A stretch of DNA of 64,000 nt. It comes from Ardenticatenaceae bacterium (GTDB taxonomy: Bacteria > Chloroflexota > Anaerolineae > Promineifilales > Promineifilaceae). The DNA lies in contig JACKCC010000007.1 in the NCBI GenBank assembly GCA_020634245.1, positions 186,001 to 250,000 of the forward strand, written 5' to 3'. The position numbers and the translations under genes are program-made. How positions within the stretch are numbered: position 1 is the stretch's first letter; each line of letters starts with the position of its first letter. Below are positions 26,101-34,452 of the stretch, in pieces. The notes below the pieces were generated by a model. The model was given only the letters and a program-made list of their open reading frames with translations. It was not told the DNA's origin and searched no databases.

Positions 26101-26407
26101 TCCAATACTCGGTTAGTTATTCAATCTAATGTTCAACGAGTTCTGTCATTCTGAACCGAAGGCTAAGAATCCCGTTCAAGATGGTTAGATGCTTCGTTTC
26201 ACTCCACATGACAATTGTTAATAGATTTGCTGAACAATACTTGTTTTCGGGATGATGCCATTAAGGCATAGTCCCGCACATGTTTGTGTTGTACGAACTT
26301 AACTGTACCGAGCAGATATGAAGCAGATGTGAAGCGGGCGTGGAGGTGTTGTGAAGCCAGTTATCTTTGCCGTGGCTGGCGCAAAGCTTTACATTCCAAG
26401 TTATAGG
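26101..26407. other. Spacer upstream of the DUF2202 gene, no gene seen
   Basis: This is about 300 bp with no supported ORF. It contains a word repeat of the type ctgtcattctgaaccgaaggc around 26144. It should hold the promoter of the DUF2202/cytochrome cluster, which cannot be placed with confidence. Confidence 0.4.
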
Positions 26408-26442
26408 TTGACAATATCATATGTTAATAATAACATATGATA
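26408..26442 (+). promoter_or_regulatory. Promoter with PadR-type operator
   Basis: TTGACA at 26408-26413 and TAACAT at 26431-26436 are 17 bp apart, and between and over them lies the perfect inverted repeat TATCATATGTTA / TAACATATGATA (26415-26426 and 26431-26442). Its core is ATGT, eight bases, ACAT (26421-26436), which is the known consensus operator of PadR-family repressors. A PadR-family gene lies on the same strand 774 bp downstream, separated only by an IS1-family insertion. The promoter is therefore probably the ancestral, autoregulated padR promoter. Confidence 0.7.
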
Positions 26443-26502
26443 ATTGTAATCTATTAATTCATTGAGACGACACGGATTAGGCGAAGTGTGACAAATAAAG
26501 TG

Positions 26503-27138
26503 GGTAGTGGTAAATGATTGACTGATGGTATCGAAAAGTTCAGATAATTGAACGTTGTAAATGCAGTGCAAACATTAAGAATGCGACAAAGCTGGTGGTA
26601 TCACAGGTAACGCTGGAATCAACCGTCTGCTCATACACGGCCCGAACAAAGCTGATTTTGCGCACGAACGCTCCAGCTACGGGGCATTGAGCGCACTTCG
26701 GTGGAAACGGTTAAATGGCTGAAAGGATTCGTTGCCTGATATGCCGCCATTGGCCGAGGCCCAGCCTGATGATGTGTTGAATTGATGAGCTGGTCGTTGT
26801 CAGACAAAAAAAAAAAAAGATGGATTGATTTAGTTGCCGCACGCCGTTATTTCTGGTGACCGTAGCGAAGAAAGCTGTTGGCAGGGATTCAGAACGTATC
26901 GACATTGTGCATTCACGACTTTAAAACGTGAACAGTGTTTATTTGGTAGAACATCAGGAAAAGAGACGGGCGAAACAGCGCATGTTGAAAGATGGAATAA
27001 CACATTGCGTCAGCGGTTGGGACGATTTGTCCGCCGAACGCTTTCGTTTTCCAAATCTGATGAATATCATGAGGCCGCTTTGAAGGTGTTTATTCATGAA
27101 TACAATGAGAACTTACCAGTTCTCACTTAACCACTACC
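26503..27138 (+). mobile_element. IS1-family remnant with 8-bp target duplication
   Basis: The terminal inverted repeats begin ggtagtggtaaatga (26503) and, at the other end, cacttaaccactacc (27124-27138). They are flanked by a perfect direct repeat ATAAAGTG at 26495-26502 and 27139-27146, the 8-bp duplication expected for the IS1 family. The 636-bp body holds a decayed transposase. Confidence 0.88.
26557..27130 (+). pseudogene. Decayed IS1-family transposase
   Basis: Pieces of one IS1-type transposase appear in order but in changing frames. The N-terminal zinc-ribbon region is around 26557-26620. SLPDMPPLAEAQPDDVL-like sequence lies around 26734-26790, then the Trp-Ser/Phe-Val block. After a run of 13 adenines (26806-26818) comes GDRSEESCWQGFRTYRHCAF. 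The C-terminal block SGKETGETAHVERWNNTLRQRLGRFVRRTLSFSKSDEYHEAALKVFIHEYNE is open to about 27130. Several frameshifts and stops make it non-functional. It is clearly related to, but diverged from, the copy at 17120-17857. Confidence 0.85.
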
Positions 27139-27216
27139 ATAAAGTGGAGCGTGGTCTACCAGACCGCAACGGGCAGGCAAGCTGCTCGCGCTCCCATTTT
27201 TTGATGGAGGTTGTTT

Positions 27217-27783
27217 ATGTCAATCAAATACGTTGTTTTAGGCTACTTAAGCTGGCGGCCCATGACTGGTTATGATATCAAGAAACTAATTGCCGAGTCA
27301 GAAACGCTGCCCTGGACAGCCAACAATAACCAGATTTACCGGGCACTGGTTGAACTGCACAAAGATGAGTGGGTCAGCAAAACGATTGAAGAACAGGTTG
27401 GCGCGCCCAGTCGTCACGTTTACACGATCACCGAAAAAGGTGTTCAAGCGTTAAAAAGCTGGGTTGTGAGTGAACCTGAGCCGCCGCAAACAAAGAAGTC
27501 ATTTTTCACCCAACTCATGTGGGCCGACTGCCTCGATGCTCAGACCCTGGACGAATTACTGGAAGCTTATTTGAATGCAGTTGGTGAAAAGTTGTTTTTT
27601 ATCCGGGTGCAGGCTGACGAAAAACCCAATATGCCGGAGCGCACGCCGCGCGAAAGTTACCTGTGGGAGATGCTTCACAGGAATTGGATCGCTCAATATG
27701 AGCTTGAGTTGAACTGGATCCGCCAGGTACGTCGGGAACTGTTGGAGATGGGAAACGGCCGTCAAAAGGCTACTTCGCGATAG
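27217..27783 (+). CDS. PadR-family transcriptional regulator
   Basis: The ATG at 27217 follows the Shine-Dalgarno sequence atggagg (27204-27210); the product has 188 residues. The N-terminal winged helix shows the PadR signature YVVLGYLSWRPMTGYDIKKL, NNNQIYRALVELHKDEWVSKTIEEQVGAPSRHVYTITEKGVQALKSW. The C-terminal part is mostly helical (WEMLHRNWIAQYELELNWIRQVRRELLE) and would mediate dimerisation, as in PadR and Vir-type regulators. These proteins usually repress efflux or detoxification genes in response to small aromatic compounds and control their own promoter. A matching operator lies at 26408-26442, now cut off by an IS1 remnant. No obvious partner gene remains nearby. Confidence 0.85.
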   Translation: MSIKYVVLGYLSWRPMTGYDIKKLIAESETLPWTANNNQIYRALVELHKDEWVSKTIEEQVGAPSRHVYTITEKGVQALKSWVVSEPEPPQTKKSFFTQLMWADCLDAQTLDELLEAYLNAVGEKLFFIRVQADEKPNMPERTPRESYLWEMLHRNWIAQYELELNWIRQVRRELLEMGNGRQKATSR

Positions 27784-27828
27784 GTGTTGTGAAAAAGGGA
27801 ATAGTCGATAGTAGTTCAACAATGATCT

Positions 27829-27972
27829 TTTGCCGATGTCTACTACCGCGAAGCCCTCAATAACCCGCCCCTGCTCATCACCAGCGACATCCACACCATC
27901 ATCATCCACACCAACTTCAACAAACGACGGCTATACTTAGTGGGCGTTGCGAGAAAATTGGGCGGGGATTAG
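27829..27972 (+). pseudogene. Fragment of a DNA methyltransferase N-terminus (MmeI-like)
   Basis: An isolated 47-codon stretch reads FADVYYREALNNPPLLITSDIHTIIIHTNF and ends in TAG soon after. The part NPPLLxxxDxxxIxIHTNF is characteristic of the N-terminal region of large COG1002/MmeI-like DNA methyltransferases. There is no proper start and nothing of the methylase domain follows, so this is a remnant, probably left by the insertions around it. Confidence 0.45.
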
Positions 27973-28106
27973 GGGATTTCGGGATTGAGAAAAGGAAACA
28001 TCCATGAATCATTGCTACACTTGCGAATTAACCGCCCGACGACATGCAGGACAAGCGCTTTTTTGAGATAACATCTACTATGCCAAATTATGAGCATTTA
28101 CTCTAT

Positions 28107-29478
28107 ATTGGACTTTTGACAATTGATTTGACATAAATATATTTGCAAAATAACGAAACTGCTTCATTCATAGTGTATGATTACCACATCGCACACCAAT
28201 GAACTGAAGCAGTTCCGACAACAACTTTATCAGAACTTTGACAATCGAGCCGATACTTTGATGGAATTAGTGGATGCTATCTGCAGCAATCCTCATGCCC
28301 GCCCTGTTAACAGTTGACGCCTGTTTTGGCGCGCCATTCAACCATCCAACGACAACGAAATGACATGGGATCCTGCTTGCCCGTTGTACTCATTGCGCGC
28401 CACAACGGCTTACCGGTTGTTGAAGCGATGAACGCCACAGTCACGACAGTTTGCCCACTTGTTGATGAGGGTTCATCACCGAACTGAGGGAAATCGATTG
28501 GTCATCACTATGCCAGCAGGTTGTTACACAGCGGAGCCGCCGTGTCGTAGTGGATTGTTCTTTGATGTCCGGCGCCAAATAGCGGAGTTGGGCAGCGAAA
28601 GATAAACGCGCCGCTGACAGACCTGAAACCTTTGGCGACAGTTTTGCGTCGATGGGCTGATAGCAGTTACAGCAAGCCGGTTTGTCTCTATAAGCAAACA
28701 CACCCTCGTTTGGTCGCATTACACGCCAGGGGGAAACCGGGTTTTACCGAGTGGCCGGAGTCAGAGGCGCGTTCGGTGCTGGTCGGCAACAGTACGGCGC
28801 TTTGCACTACGAGAACCAGATACCTGGTATGAGCCATGAGGCCGGATTTCAGCGAGAGAAGCCGGCAGTACCGGTTAAAAAAAGGCGGCACAATATACTG
28901 ATGCCGGGGAACACGCGCGGAATGTACCGCTATCCATTTACCTTTCATGAGATGCACTGGCTTGTAAACACGTTGTGGTTGCATTTGGCGACCGCCATGA
29001 ATTGAATGCCAGAGAAACTATGAAGTATGGACAAGTATGACCTGAACACTTCTTCCGCCTTGGTAACAGAAATGTTGTTAGCCGTTTTCAAACTCCGAAG
29101 ATGTGCGGAAGAAATTGGCAATTGTCTATTCTATGCCCACTTTATGGAGCGCGTCATGTTGCCAACCGTTTCAGCCGTGCGCAATCTACCCGCCATGAAA
29201 AACCGTTTGCTGTCGCCGACCCTGGTACAACGTGATTTTGGGCGAATTATTCGCCAGATTGGGACACCAGCACAGCCGCCCAAACCCCGATTTATTTCAT
29301 CGGGCAGACCCAAGGGGATGAAATTGCCACCACGCCCACACCGAAAAGTGGTTATCAAGAGTCAGAAAGAGGCAAAACCGCCATGAAATCAGTGAGTTTG
29401 GCTTGATTATTCAGTTATAAACGTACTTGATGTGACTCGATTTCTATTGAGTTTGGTTCACAATGTCAAAAGTCCAAT
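28107..29478 (+). mobile_element. Decayed IS701-like insertion sequence with TIRs and 4-bp duplication
   Basis: The inverted ends ATTGGACTTTTGACA at 28107-28121 and its complement at 29464-29478 are perfect over 15 bp. The bases CTAT directly precede (28103-28106) and follow (29479-29482) the element, a 4-bp target duplication. The 1372-bp body contains a broken DDE transposase reading left to right. The region is free of ACGGCCGT. Confidence 0.82.
28177..29385 (+). pseudogene. Broken IS701-like DDE transposase
   Basis: The N-terminal piece from ATG 28177 (MITTSHTNELKQFRQQLYQNF) runs 46 codons to a TGA at 28315. In-order pieces in other frames follow: PLYSLRATTAYRLL (about 28380-28430), NRLVITMPAG or IGHHYASRLLHS (about 28490-28520), ADSSYSKPVCLYKQTHPRLVAL (about 28650-28715), MYRYPFTFHEMHWLV (about 28922-28967), and a C-terminal block RDFGRIIRQIGTPAQPPKP with SSGRPKGMKLPPRP (about 29230-29345). 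The ADSSYS and GTPAQ-PKP blocks fit IS701/IS4-like transposases as I know them. Many frameshifts and stops make it inactive. Confidence 0.75.
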
Positions 29479-29533
29479 CTATATGCTCATCAACATATTT
29501 TTGTATATTCCCCTCCATATTTTTTTTGAACCG

Positions 29534-30349
29534 CTACCATTTTTCTGGCATAGAATTCTTCCAGGCATAGGTTATGACAACTATGCGTTCTAACGTGGTA
29601 TATGTATCACTATCACTAACCATGGTAGTGGTATACGTATCACTCGTAACCGCTATGCCATCTTGTACAAGCACCCTATTGCACGTTTCAGTTGTAGAGT
29701 CTGCATCTCCGCCAACTCTTCTTACGTATACTAAGACTACCTGATCCATATTAACGTTCAAAGCAAATTTCGAGATTCCTTCAGCACCGGCACTCCCAAT
29801 GGGAAACTCCATTGGAGATTGACCATTCAATGATATACCCGCACGCTTCGCCGAATCAGTTTGAAAATAGAGGGTACCATCCTCAACCGATGCCCAAGCA
29901 GCTACTTTCTGGCACATCATGGTTGACCTGTGTTTGTTAACAATCCGCGTGTTAGCGGCATTAACCCACACATTACCAGCATAACCCAACAGTGGTATCA
30001 CGTAGAATAAGATCACCACACTAAAGTGGCGAAACGCCAAAAATCTTTGGCCGCCTCTCCATGCTCGTCTTCCGTTTACAATACTGGTAAAGGGTAATGT
30101 GATTACGCCAATGACTAAAGTGACAAAAAGCATAGCAAGTGCTGTCTCTATGCCATCAGCAGAGCCTGTGTTGCTTACACTGCTGGTAGATCGGCCTGCT
30201 ATACCGCCTTGAGCAATTTCTTGGGCAAGCGAATTATAGTCAGTATCACCTGTCGTTATCCAATCGGTACTATTATCGGTTCTTGTCACCCGAATGGGAT
30301 CGCCGTATTTCCAATCACTAGGGACATCTGATTGCTTCCAGTTACTCAT
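29534..30349 (-). CDS. Hypothetical membrane protein, two-helix
   Basis: The 271-residue product has a soluble N-terminus with short polar repeats (TRTDNSTDWITTGDTDYNSLAQEIAQGG), two hydrophobic helices at about residues 68-88 and 107-126 (FSVVILFYVIPLLGYAGNVWV), and a soluble C-terminal domain of about 140 residues rich in Thr and Val, ending in beta-like segments (YTTTMVSDSDTYTTLERIVVITYAW). No family is recognised. The sequence is more AT-rich than surrounding genes and has no ACGGCCGT copy, and it borders the decayed IS region, so it may be acquired. It lies 57 bp upstream of the RlmI-like gene on the same strand, but a shared role is not evident. Confidence 0.55.
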   Translation of the reverse strand: MSNWKQSDVPSDWKYGDPIRVTRTDNSTDWITTGDTDYNSLAQEIAQGGIAGRSTSSVSNTGSADGIETALAMLFVTLVIGVITLPFTSIVNGRRAWRGGQRFLAFRHFSVVILFYVIPLLGYAGNVWVNAANTRIVNKHRSTMMCQKVAAWASVEDGTLYFQTDSAKRAGISLNGQSPMEFPIGSAGAEGISKFALNVNMDQVVLVYVRRVGGDADSTTETCNRVLVQDGIAVTSDTYTTTMVSDSDTYTTLERIVVITYAWKNSMPEKW

Positions 30350-30406
30350 TTTATACCCCCCTTGTTTATTGGAAAAATAGTTACACTGTGACCATATTGT
30401 ACTCGA

Positions 30407-31636
30407 TCAGGATACGCGAGTGAAGAGGCACTTGAGATAGGCTCCTTCGGGGAAGCCGATGGGATGGTCGAGAGCATGAGTGGTGCGTTCCAGTTCATGT
30501 AACGGCCGTCCCACCTTCTTTGCCGTCTCACTCACCAACTCAAAAAACTCATCGGCCGCCACCCGGCTGGAACAGGAAGCCATCACTAACGTGCCATTAC
30601 GATTCAAGACGTCCAATCCCAACCGCACCAGCCGCGAATAAGCGGCCTTTGCTCCATCCACCTCAGCCTGGCTTTTGGCAAAGGAAGGCGGATCGATGAT
30701 GACCAAGTCGAAGCGGCGGCGATCTTTGCCAAAGCGGGTCAGTTTTTGGAAGGCGTCCCCCTCGATAAGCGTGTGCGGTACGCGCTCCAACGCCGGATTG
30801 AGGGCGAAATTGCCTGCGGCAGCTTCCAGGGCAGGCTGGCTGATGTCGATGCTGGTAACGGCCGTTGCCCCCCCTCTTGCCGCATACAACGAAAACCCAC
30901 CCGTGTAGGCAAACACATTCAGCACCGATTTGCCCCGCGCCAGTCTTTCCACCCGCGCCCGGTTCTCCCGCTGATCGAGGAAGAAACCTGTTTTTTGCCC
31001 GGCGATAACGTCGGCCTCAAAGCGTAAGCCGTTTTCCGTAAACCGTACCGGGCCGTCGGGCGGGCTGCCCAAAATCGTGGAGCCATCCAACCAACCATCC
31101 AACAACTCTTTTTGACCGACCACGTCACGATTTAAACGCAAAACGATGCGCTGCGGCCCAACTGCATCAACCAACGCCTTGACCACGTCCGGCAAATGAG
31201 CCAGCCAGGCGGGCGTGTACAGCTTCATCACGAACGTCCGATCATAGCGGTCGATGACCAGACCGGGCAGGCCGTCGTTTTCGCCGTGCACCAGCCGGTA
31301 ACCAGTCGTTTGGGTTCCCGGCAGTGCGGCTCGAATTTGCGCCGCCGCCTCGATTTTGGCCTGAAACCATTCTCGATTAATGGCTGCCGGTTGGCTGTGC
31401 TGCAAAATACGCACGCGAATCATAGATGTGGGATCGTATAGCCCCACCGCCAGAAAGCGGTTTTTGCGGTCGAAAATGATGGCCAGGTCACCGGAACGGC
31501 CGCCGTCACTAACCGACTGAATCCCCGACTCAAACAGCCAGGGGTGACCGCTTTTGATAGCTCGTTCGGCTACCGGGGTCACCCGCACCGCCAGCCGCTG
31601 AGGATTTGCTTGATTTTGTGATACCATGAGATGCAT
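30407..31636 (-). CDS. RlmI/RlmK-like 23S rRNA cytosine methyltransferase
   Basis: The 409-residue protein has an N-terminal PUA-like domain (residues 15-90: HPWLFESGIQSV through SMIRVRIL), a central region GYRLVHGENDGLPGLVIDRYD and GQKTGFFLDQRENR, and a C-terminal Rossmann methyltransferase: motif I VLNVFAYTGGFSLYAARGGA, acidic ID in SIDISQPALEAA, and DPPSFAKSQ (motif IV). These blocks are those of RlmI-type enzymes, which make 5-methylcytosine in 23S rRNA. Two starts (31636, 31627) are possible. It is divergent from the Cys/Met PLP gene, with a 63-bp palindromic element in the shared promoter region. Confidence 0.85.
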   Translation of the reverse strand: MHLMVSQNQANPQRLAVRVTPVAERAIKSGHPWLFESGIQSVSDGGRSGDLAIIFDRKNRFLAVGLYDPTSMIRVRILQHSQPAAINREWFQAKIEAAAQIRAALPGTQTTGYRLVHGENDGLPGLVIDRYDRTFVMKLYTPAWLAHLPDVVKALVDAVGPQRIVLRLNRDVVGQKELLDGWLDGSTILGSPPDGPVRFTENGLRFEADVIAGQKTGFFLDQRENRARVERLARGKSVLNVFAYTGGFSLYAARGGATAVTSIDISQPALEAAAGNFALNPALERVPHTLIEGDAFQKLTRFGKDRRRFDLVIIDPPSFAKSQAEVDGAKAAYSRLVRLGLDVLNRNGTLVMASCSSRVAADEFFELVSETAKKVGRPLHELERTTHALDHPIGFPEGAYLKCLFTRVS

Positions 31637-31650
31637 TGTAGCCTATCTTA

Positions 31651-31713
31651 AGTGTCAGGCACAGGGCAGAACGGCCTGGTTTAAGAAAAACCGGACGCCC
31701 TGTGCCTGGCACT
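31651..31713. repeat. 63-bp palindromic element, copy 3
   Basis: The arms agtgtcaggcacaggg and ccctgtgcctggcact are again separated so that the whole element is exactly 63 bp. The centre (gaacgg, tggttta) resembles the reverse complement of copy 2. It sits between two divergent genes, 14 bp from the RlmI-like start. Confidence 0.85.
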
Positions 31714-31741
31714 TCTCACCTATCAAATACGAGGTACTCCC

Positions 31742-32932
31742 ATGAGCAAAAACACACAACCCCATCTTGGCACAATGGCCGTTTGGGCCGGTGAAGATGA
31801 ATATTTAATGCAGGGTGCGACCCAGGTTCCGGTCGTCCACAGCGTATCCTTTGGTTACAACGACGTGGATGAATGGCTGGATGTGGCGTTGGAGCGGAAG
31901 AAGGGTCATATTTACGGCCGTAACACCAACCCCACCGTCCACGTCTTCGAAGAAAAGCTGCGCCTGATGGAAGGGGCCGAAGCCGCCACCAGCTTTGCCA
32001 CCGGCATGGCCGCCATCAGCAACACCCTCTATACGTTGCTGCGCCCCGGCGACCGCGTCGTCTCGGCCAAAGACACCTACGGCGGCACCAACGTCATCTT
32101 CACCGAGTTTCTGCCTCGGCTCAACATCGACGTGGCTCTGTGCGACACCACTGATTTTGCCGCCATCGAAGCCGAAATCGCCAAAGGCTGCAACGTCGTC
32201 TACCTGGAAAGCCCGACCAATCCCACGCTCAAGGTGATGGATTTAGAACGGCTGGCCAAAGCGGGCAAGGCCGTTGGCGCAACCATTGTCGTCGATAACA
32301 CCTTCGCCACACCCATCAATCAAAACCCGCTGGCGTTAGGAGCCGATTTGGTTTTGCACAGCGCCACCAAGTTCCTGGGCGGTCACGCCGATGCGCTGGG
32401 CGGCGTGGTTTGCGGACCGAAGGATTTGGTCAAACAAATCTACCATTACCGCGAAATCAACGGCGCAACGCTGCACCCCATGGCCGCCTATTTGATGATT
32501 CGGGGCATGAAAACGCTGCATCTGCGCGTCCGCCAACAAAACGAAAGCGCCCAGCAAATCGCCGAATTTTTGGCCGTCCATCCCTTTGTGCGCAGTGTGT
32601 ACTACCCCGGCCTGCCATCTCATACCCATCACGACATCGCTCGCAAACAAATGCGCGGTTTTGGCGGCGTATTGAGCTTTGAACTGCAAGGGGATTTTGA
32701 CACGGTGCGCGATTTTCTGCCCCGGCTGAATTATGCCCATGCCGCCGCCAATCTGGGGTCGGTGGAAACGATTGCCGGCCCGCCGGCGACGACCAGCCAC
32801 GTGGAATGCACGCTGGAAGAACGACAGGCGATGGGGATTCCGGAGACGTTGATCCGCTATTCAGTGGGCATTGAAGACACAGCCGATCTCATCGCCGATT
32901 TGCAGCAGGCACTGGACGCCGTTAGCCGTTAA
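31742..32932 (+). CDS. Cys/Met-metabolism PLP enzyme (cystathionine gamma-synthase-like)
   Basis: The 396-residue protein is of the Cys/Met metabolism PLP family. It shows YGRNTNPTVHVFEEKLRLMEGAEAATSFATGMAAI near residue 58, DTYGGT near 118, YLESPTNPTLKVMDL near 158, VDNTFATP near 185 and the Schiff-base Lys in HSATKFLGGHADALGG near 205. Family members make or cleave cystathionine or handle O-acylhomoserine; the sequence alone does not decide which. Homoserine kinase lies 1.5 kb downstream on the same strand, which fits a methionine/threonine-branch role. The gene is divergent from the RlmI-like gene and convergent with the aminotransferase. Confidence 0.88.
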   Translation: MSKNTQPHLGTMAVWAGEDEYLMQGATQVPVVHSVSFGYNDVDEWLDVALERKKGHIYGRNTNPTVHVFEEKLRLMEGAEAATSFATGMAAISNTLYTLLRPGDRVVSAKDTYGGTNVIFTEFLPRLNIDVALCDTTDFAAIEAEIAKGCNVVYLESPTNPTLKVMDLERLAKAGKAVGATIVVDNTFATPINQNPLALGADLVLHSATKFLGGHADALGGVVCGPKDLVKQIYHYREINGATLHPMAAYLMIRGMKTLHLRVRQQNESAQQIAEFLAVHPFVRSVYYPGLPSHTHHDIARKQMRGFGGVLSFELQGDFDTVRDFLPRLNYAHAAANLGSVETIAGPPATTSHVECTLEERQAMGIPETLIRYSVGIEDTADLIADLQQALDAVSR

Positions 32933-32995
32933 TCTGTAGGGGGCAAGGCGGTTGGCCACGAACTGATGAATAACAAATCGTTTTTCAATCCAATC

Positions 32996-33090
32996 GCCTC
33001 GCCCGCTTGTCTGGCCAATACGGGCGAGGCAATCGGTGACCAGGCCATTTGCTTGGGCAAAGATTTTGGCCGATTGCCTCGCCCCTACTG
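32996..33090. repeat. GCCTCGCCC word repeat between convergent genes
   Basis: GCCTCGCCCG at 32996-33005 is perfectly inverted at 33021-33030, and a third copy (gattgcctcgcccctac) follows at 33073-33089. The hairpin and following T-run near 33100 could end both convergent transcripts. Confidence 0.6.
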
Positions 33091-33092
33091 CA

Positions 33093-34265
33093 TTATCGTG
33101 TTTTTTTGGCCAATGCCGTGGCCATCAAAATCATCGCCCGCTCCAAATTCTCCAGCGAGTTGGCGTAGGAGAGCCGCAAGTAGCCTTCGCCGTATTCACC
33201 AAAGGCCGTACCCGGCAGCAGGGCCACGCCCGCTTCTTCCAGGATGTAATTGGCCAATTCGGCCGAACTGATGCCTAATTCCTTGACGTTGGGGAAGGCG
33301 TAAAAAGCGCCTTGCGGAATCTGGCAGCTAATGCCGGGGATGGCATTGAGGCCATTAACTAGAATGTCGCGCCGTCGCCGGTAGGACGTTACCATCTTAT
33401 CCACCCAATCCTGTGGGCCGGTCAGTGCCTCAATGCCAGCGTACTGGGTGAAGTGGGCCGTGCAGCCGATGGTGTGGGTGAGCAAAAGCTGGACGCGGTC
33501 GGCCAGGGCTTCGGGCATGATGCCGTAGCCCAGCCGCCAGCCGGTCATGGCGTAGGTTTTGGAGAAGCCGTCGGCGATGACGGTGCGTTTGGCCATGCCG
33601 GGTAAACTGGCGATACTAGGCACGGCCGTACCATCATAAGCGATACGGCCGTAAATCTCATCCGACAGCACCCAGCAGTCGTTCTTTTGGGCCAGTTCAG
33701 CGATGTGGACCAAATCTTCTATGGGCATGACGCCGCCGGTCGGGTTGCCCGGCGAATTGAGGACGATCAGCCGCGTCTTTTCGTTGACCAACCGGTCAAA
33801 GGCATCCAAATCGAAGGAAAACTGATGCTCTTCACGCAGGGGCACGGGCACGGGCACGCCGCCAGCCGCGCCAATCATCGCTTCGTAGGTGGGGAAGCCG
33901 GGATTGGGGTAAATGACCTCGTCGCCCGGCTCGACCAGGGCCAGCGTGGGAAAAAAGAGGGCCGGTTTGGCCCCCGGCCCGACGACGACCTGGCTGGGGC
34001 GGATTTCCATGTTTCGCCGCTGTCCGGCGTCGGCGGCAATGATTTCGCGCAGTTCGGCGATGCCGCGCGGTGGATTGTAGCGGGTACGCCCCTCGGCGAT
34101 GGCCCGGATACCGGCCATGCTCACGTTCGGCCCGGTGCTAAAGTCCGGTTCGCCGATTTCCAGGTGGATGATGTGACGGCCGTTCCTCTCCAACTCCTGG
34201 GCGCGGGCCAATACGGCATAGGCACCCTCTTCTTGTAAATGGGATACTCGTTTAGCAAAACTCAT
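33093..34265 (-). CDS. Class I/II aminotransferase (AspAT Ib-like)
   Basis: The 390-residue PLP enzyme shows the aspartate-aminotransferase pattern: EIGEPDFSTG near residue 36, YNPPRGIAELRE near 62, PGAKPALFF near 97, NSPGNPTGGV near 170, DEIYGRIAYDG near 198, the Schiff-base Lys in DGFSKTYAMTGWRLGYG near 235, and Arg in YLRLSYANS near 368. It probably transfers an amino group between a dicarboxylic or aromatic amino acid and 2-oxoglutarate. It has a paralogue in this window at 46399-47577. It is divergent from homoserine kinase, with a palindromic spacer between them. Confidence 0.88.
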   Translation of the reverse strand: MSFAKRVSHLQEEGAYAVLARAQELERNGRHIIHLEIGEPDFSTGPNVSMAGIRAIAEGRTRYNPPRGIAELREIIAADAGQRRNMEIRPSQVVVGPGAKPALFFPTLALVEPGDEVIYPNPGFPTYEAMIGAAGGVPVPVPLREEHQFSFDLDAFDRLVNEKTRLIVLNSPGNPTGGVMPIEDLVHIAELAQKNDCWVLSDEIYGRIAYDGTAVPSIASLPGMAKRTVIADGFSKTYAMTGWRLGYGIMPEALADRVQLLLTHTIGCTAHFTQYAGIEALTGPQDWVDKMVTSYRRRRDILVNGLNAIPGISCQIPQGAFYAFPNVKELGISSAELANYILEEAGVALLPGTAFGEYGEGYLRLSYANSLENLERAMILMATALAKKTR

Positions 34266-34290
34266 CTCTTCTTCCTCTTAATTTATCCAC

Positions 34291-34360
34291 AGATTGCATG
34301 GATTTCGCAGATTAAAACCATAAACAAAGCGGCAATCTATGCAATCCGCGAAATCTGCGG
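34291..34360. repeat. CAGATT-type imperfect inverted repeat
   Basis: The words cagattgcatggatttcgcagatt on the left and their imperfect complement (aatctatgcaatccgcg then aaatctgcgg) on the right form a long hairpin between the divergent aminotransferase and homoserine kinase genes. The words are shared with the elements at 20848 and 41941. Confidence 0.65.
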
Positions 34361-34452
34361 ATTATTTTTTATCCTGTGCCGGGTTTTAACGTAAAATACG
34401 GGCAAGTCAATGATAAAAAGATAAACATCAGAACGAAGAAGGCAGAAGGCAG

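Noticed and set aside
26806..26818. Run of 13 adenines as a programmed frameshift site of the IS1 transposase
   Set aside because: IS1 does use an A-rich frameshift signal, but this copy is broken in several other places, so a functional role cannot be argued.
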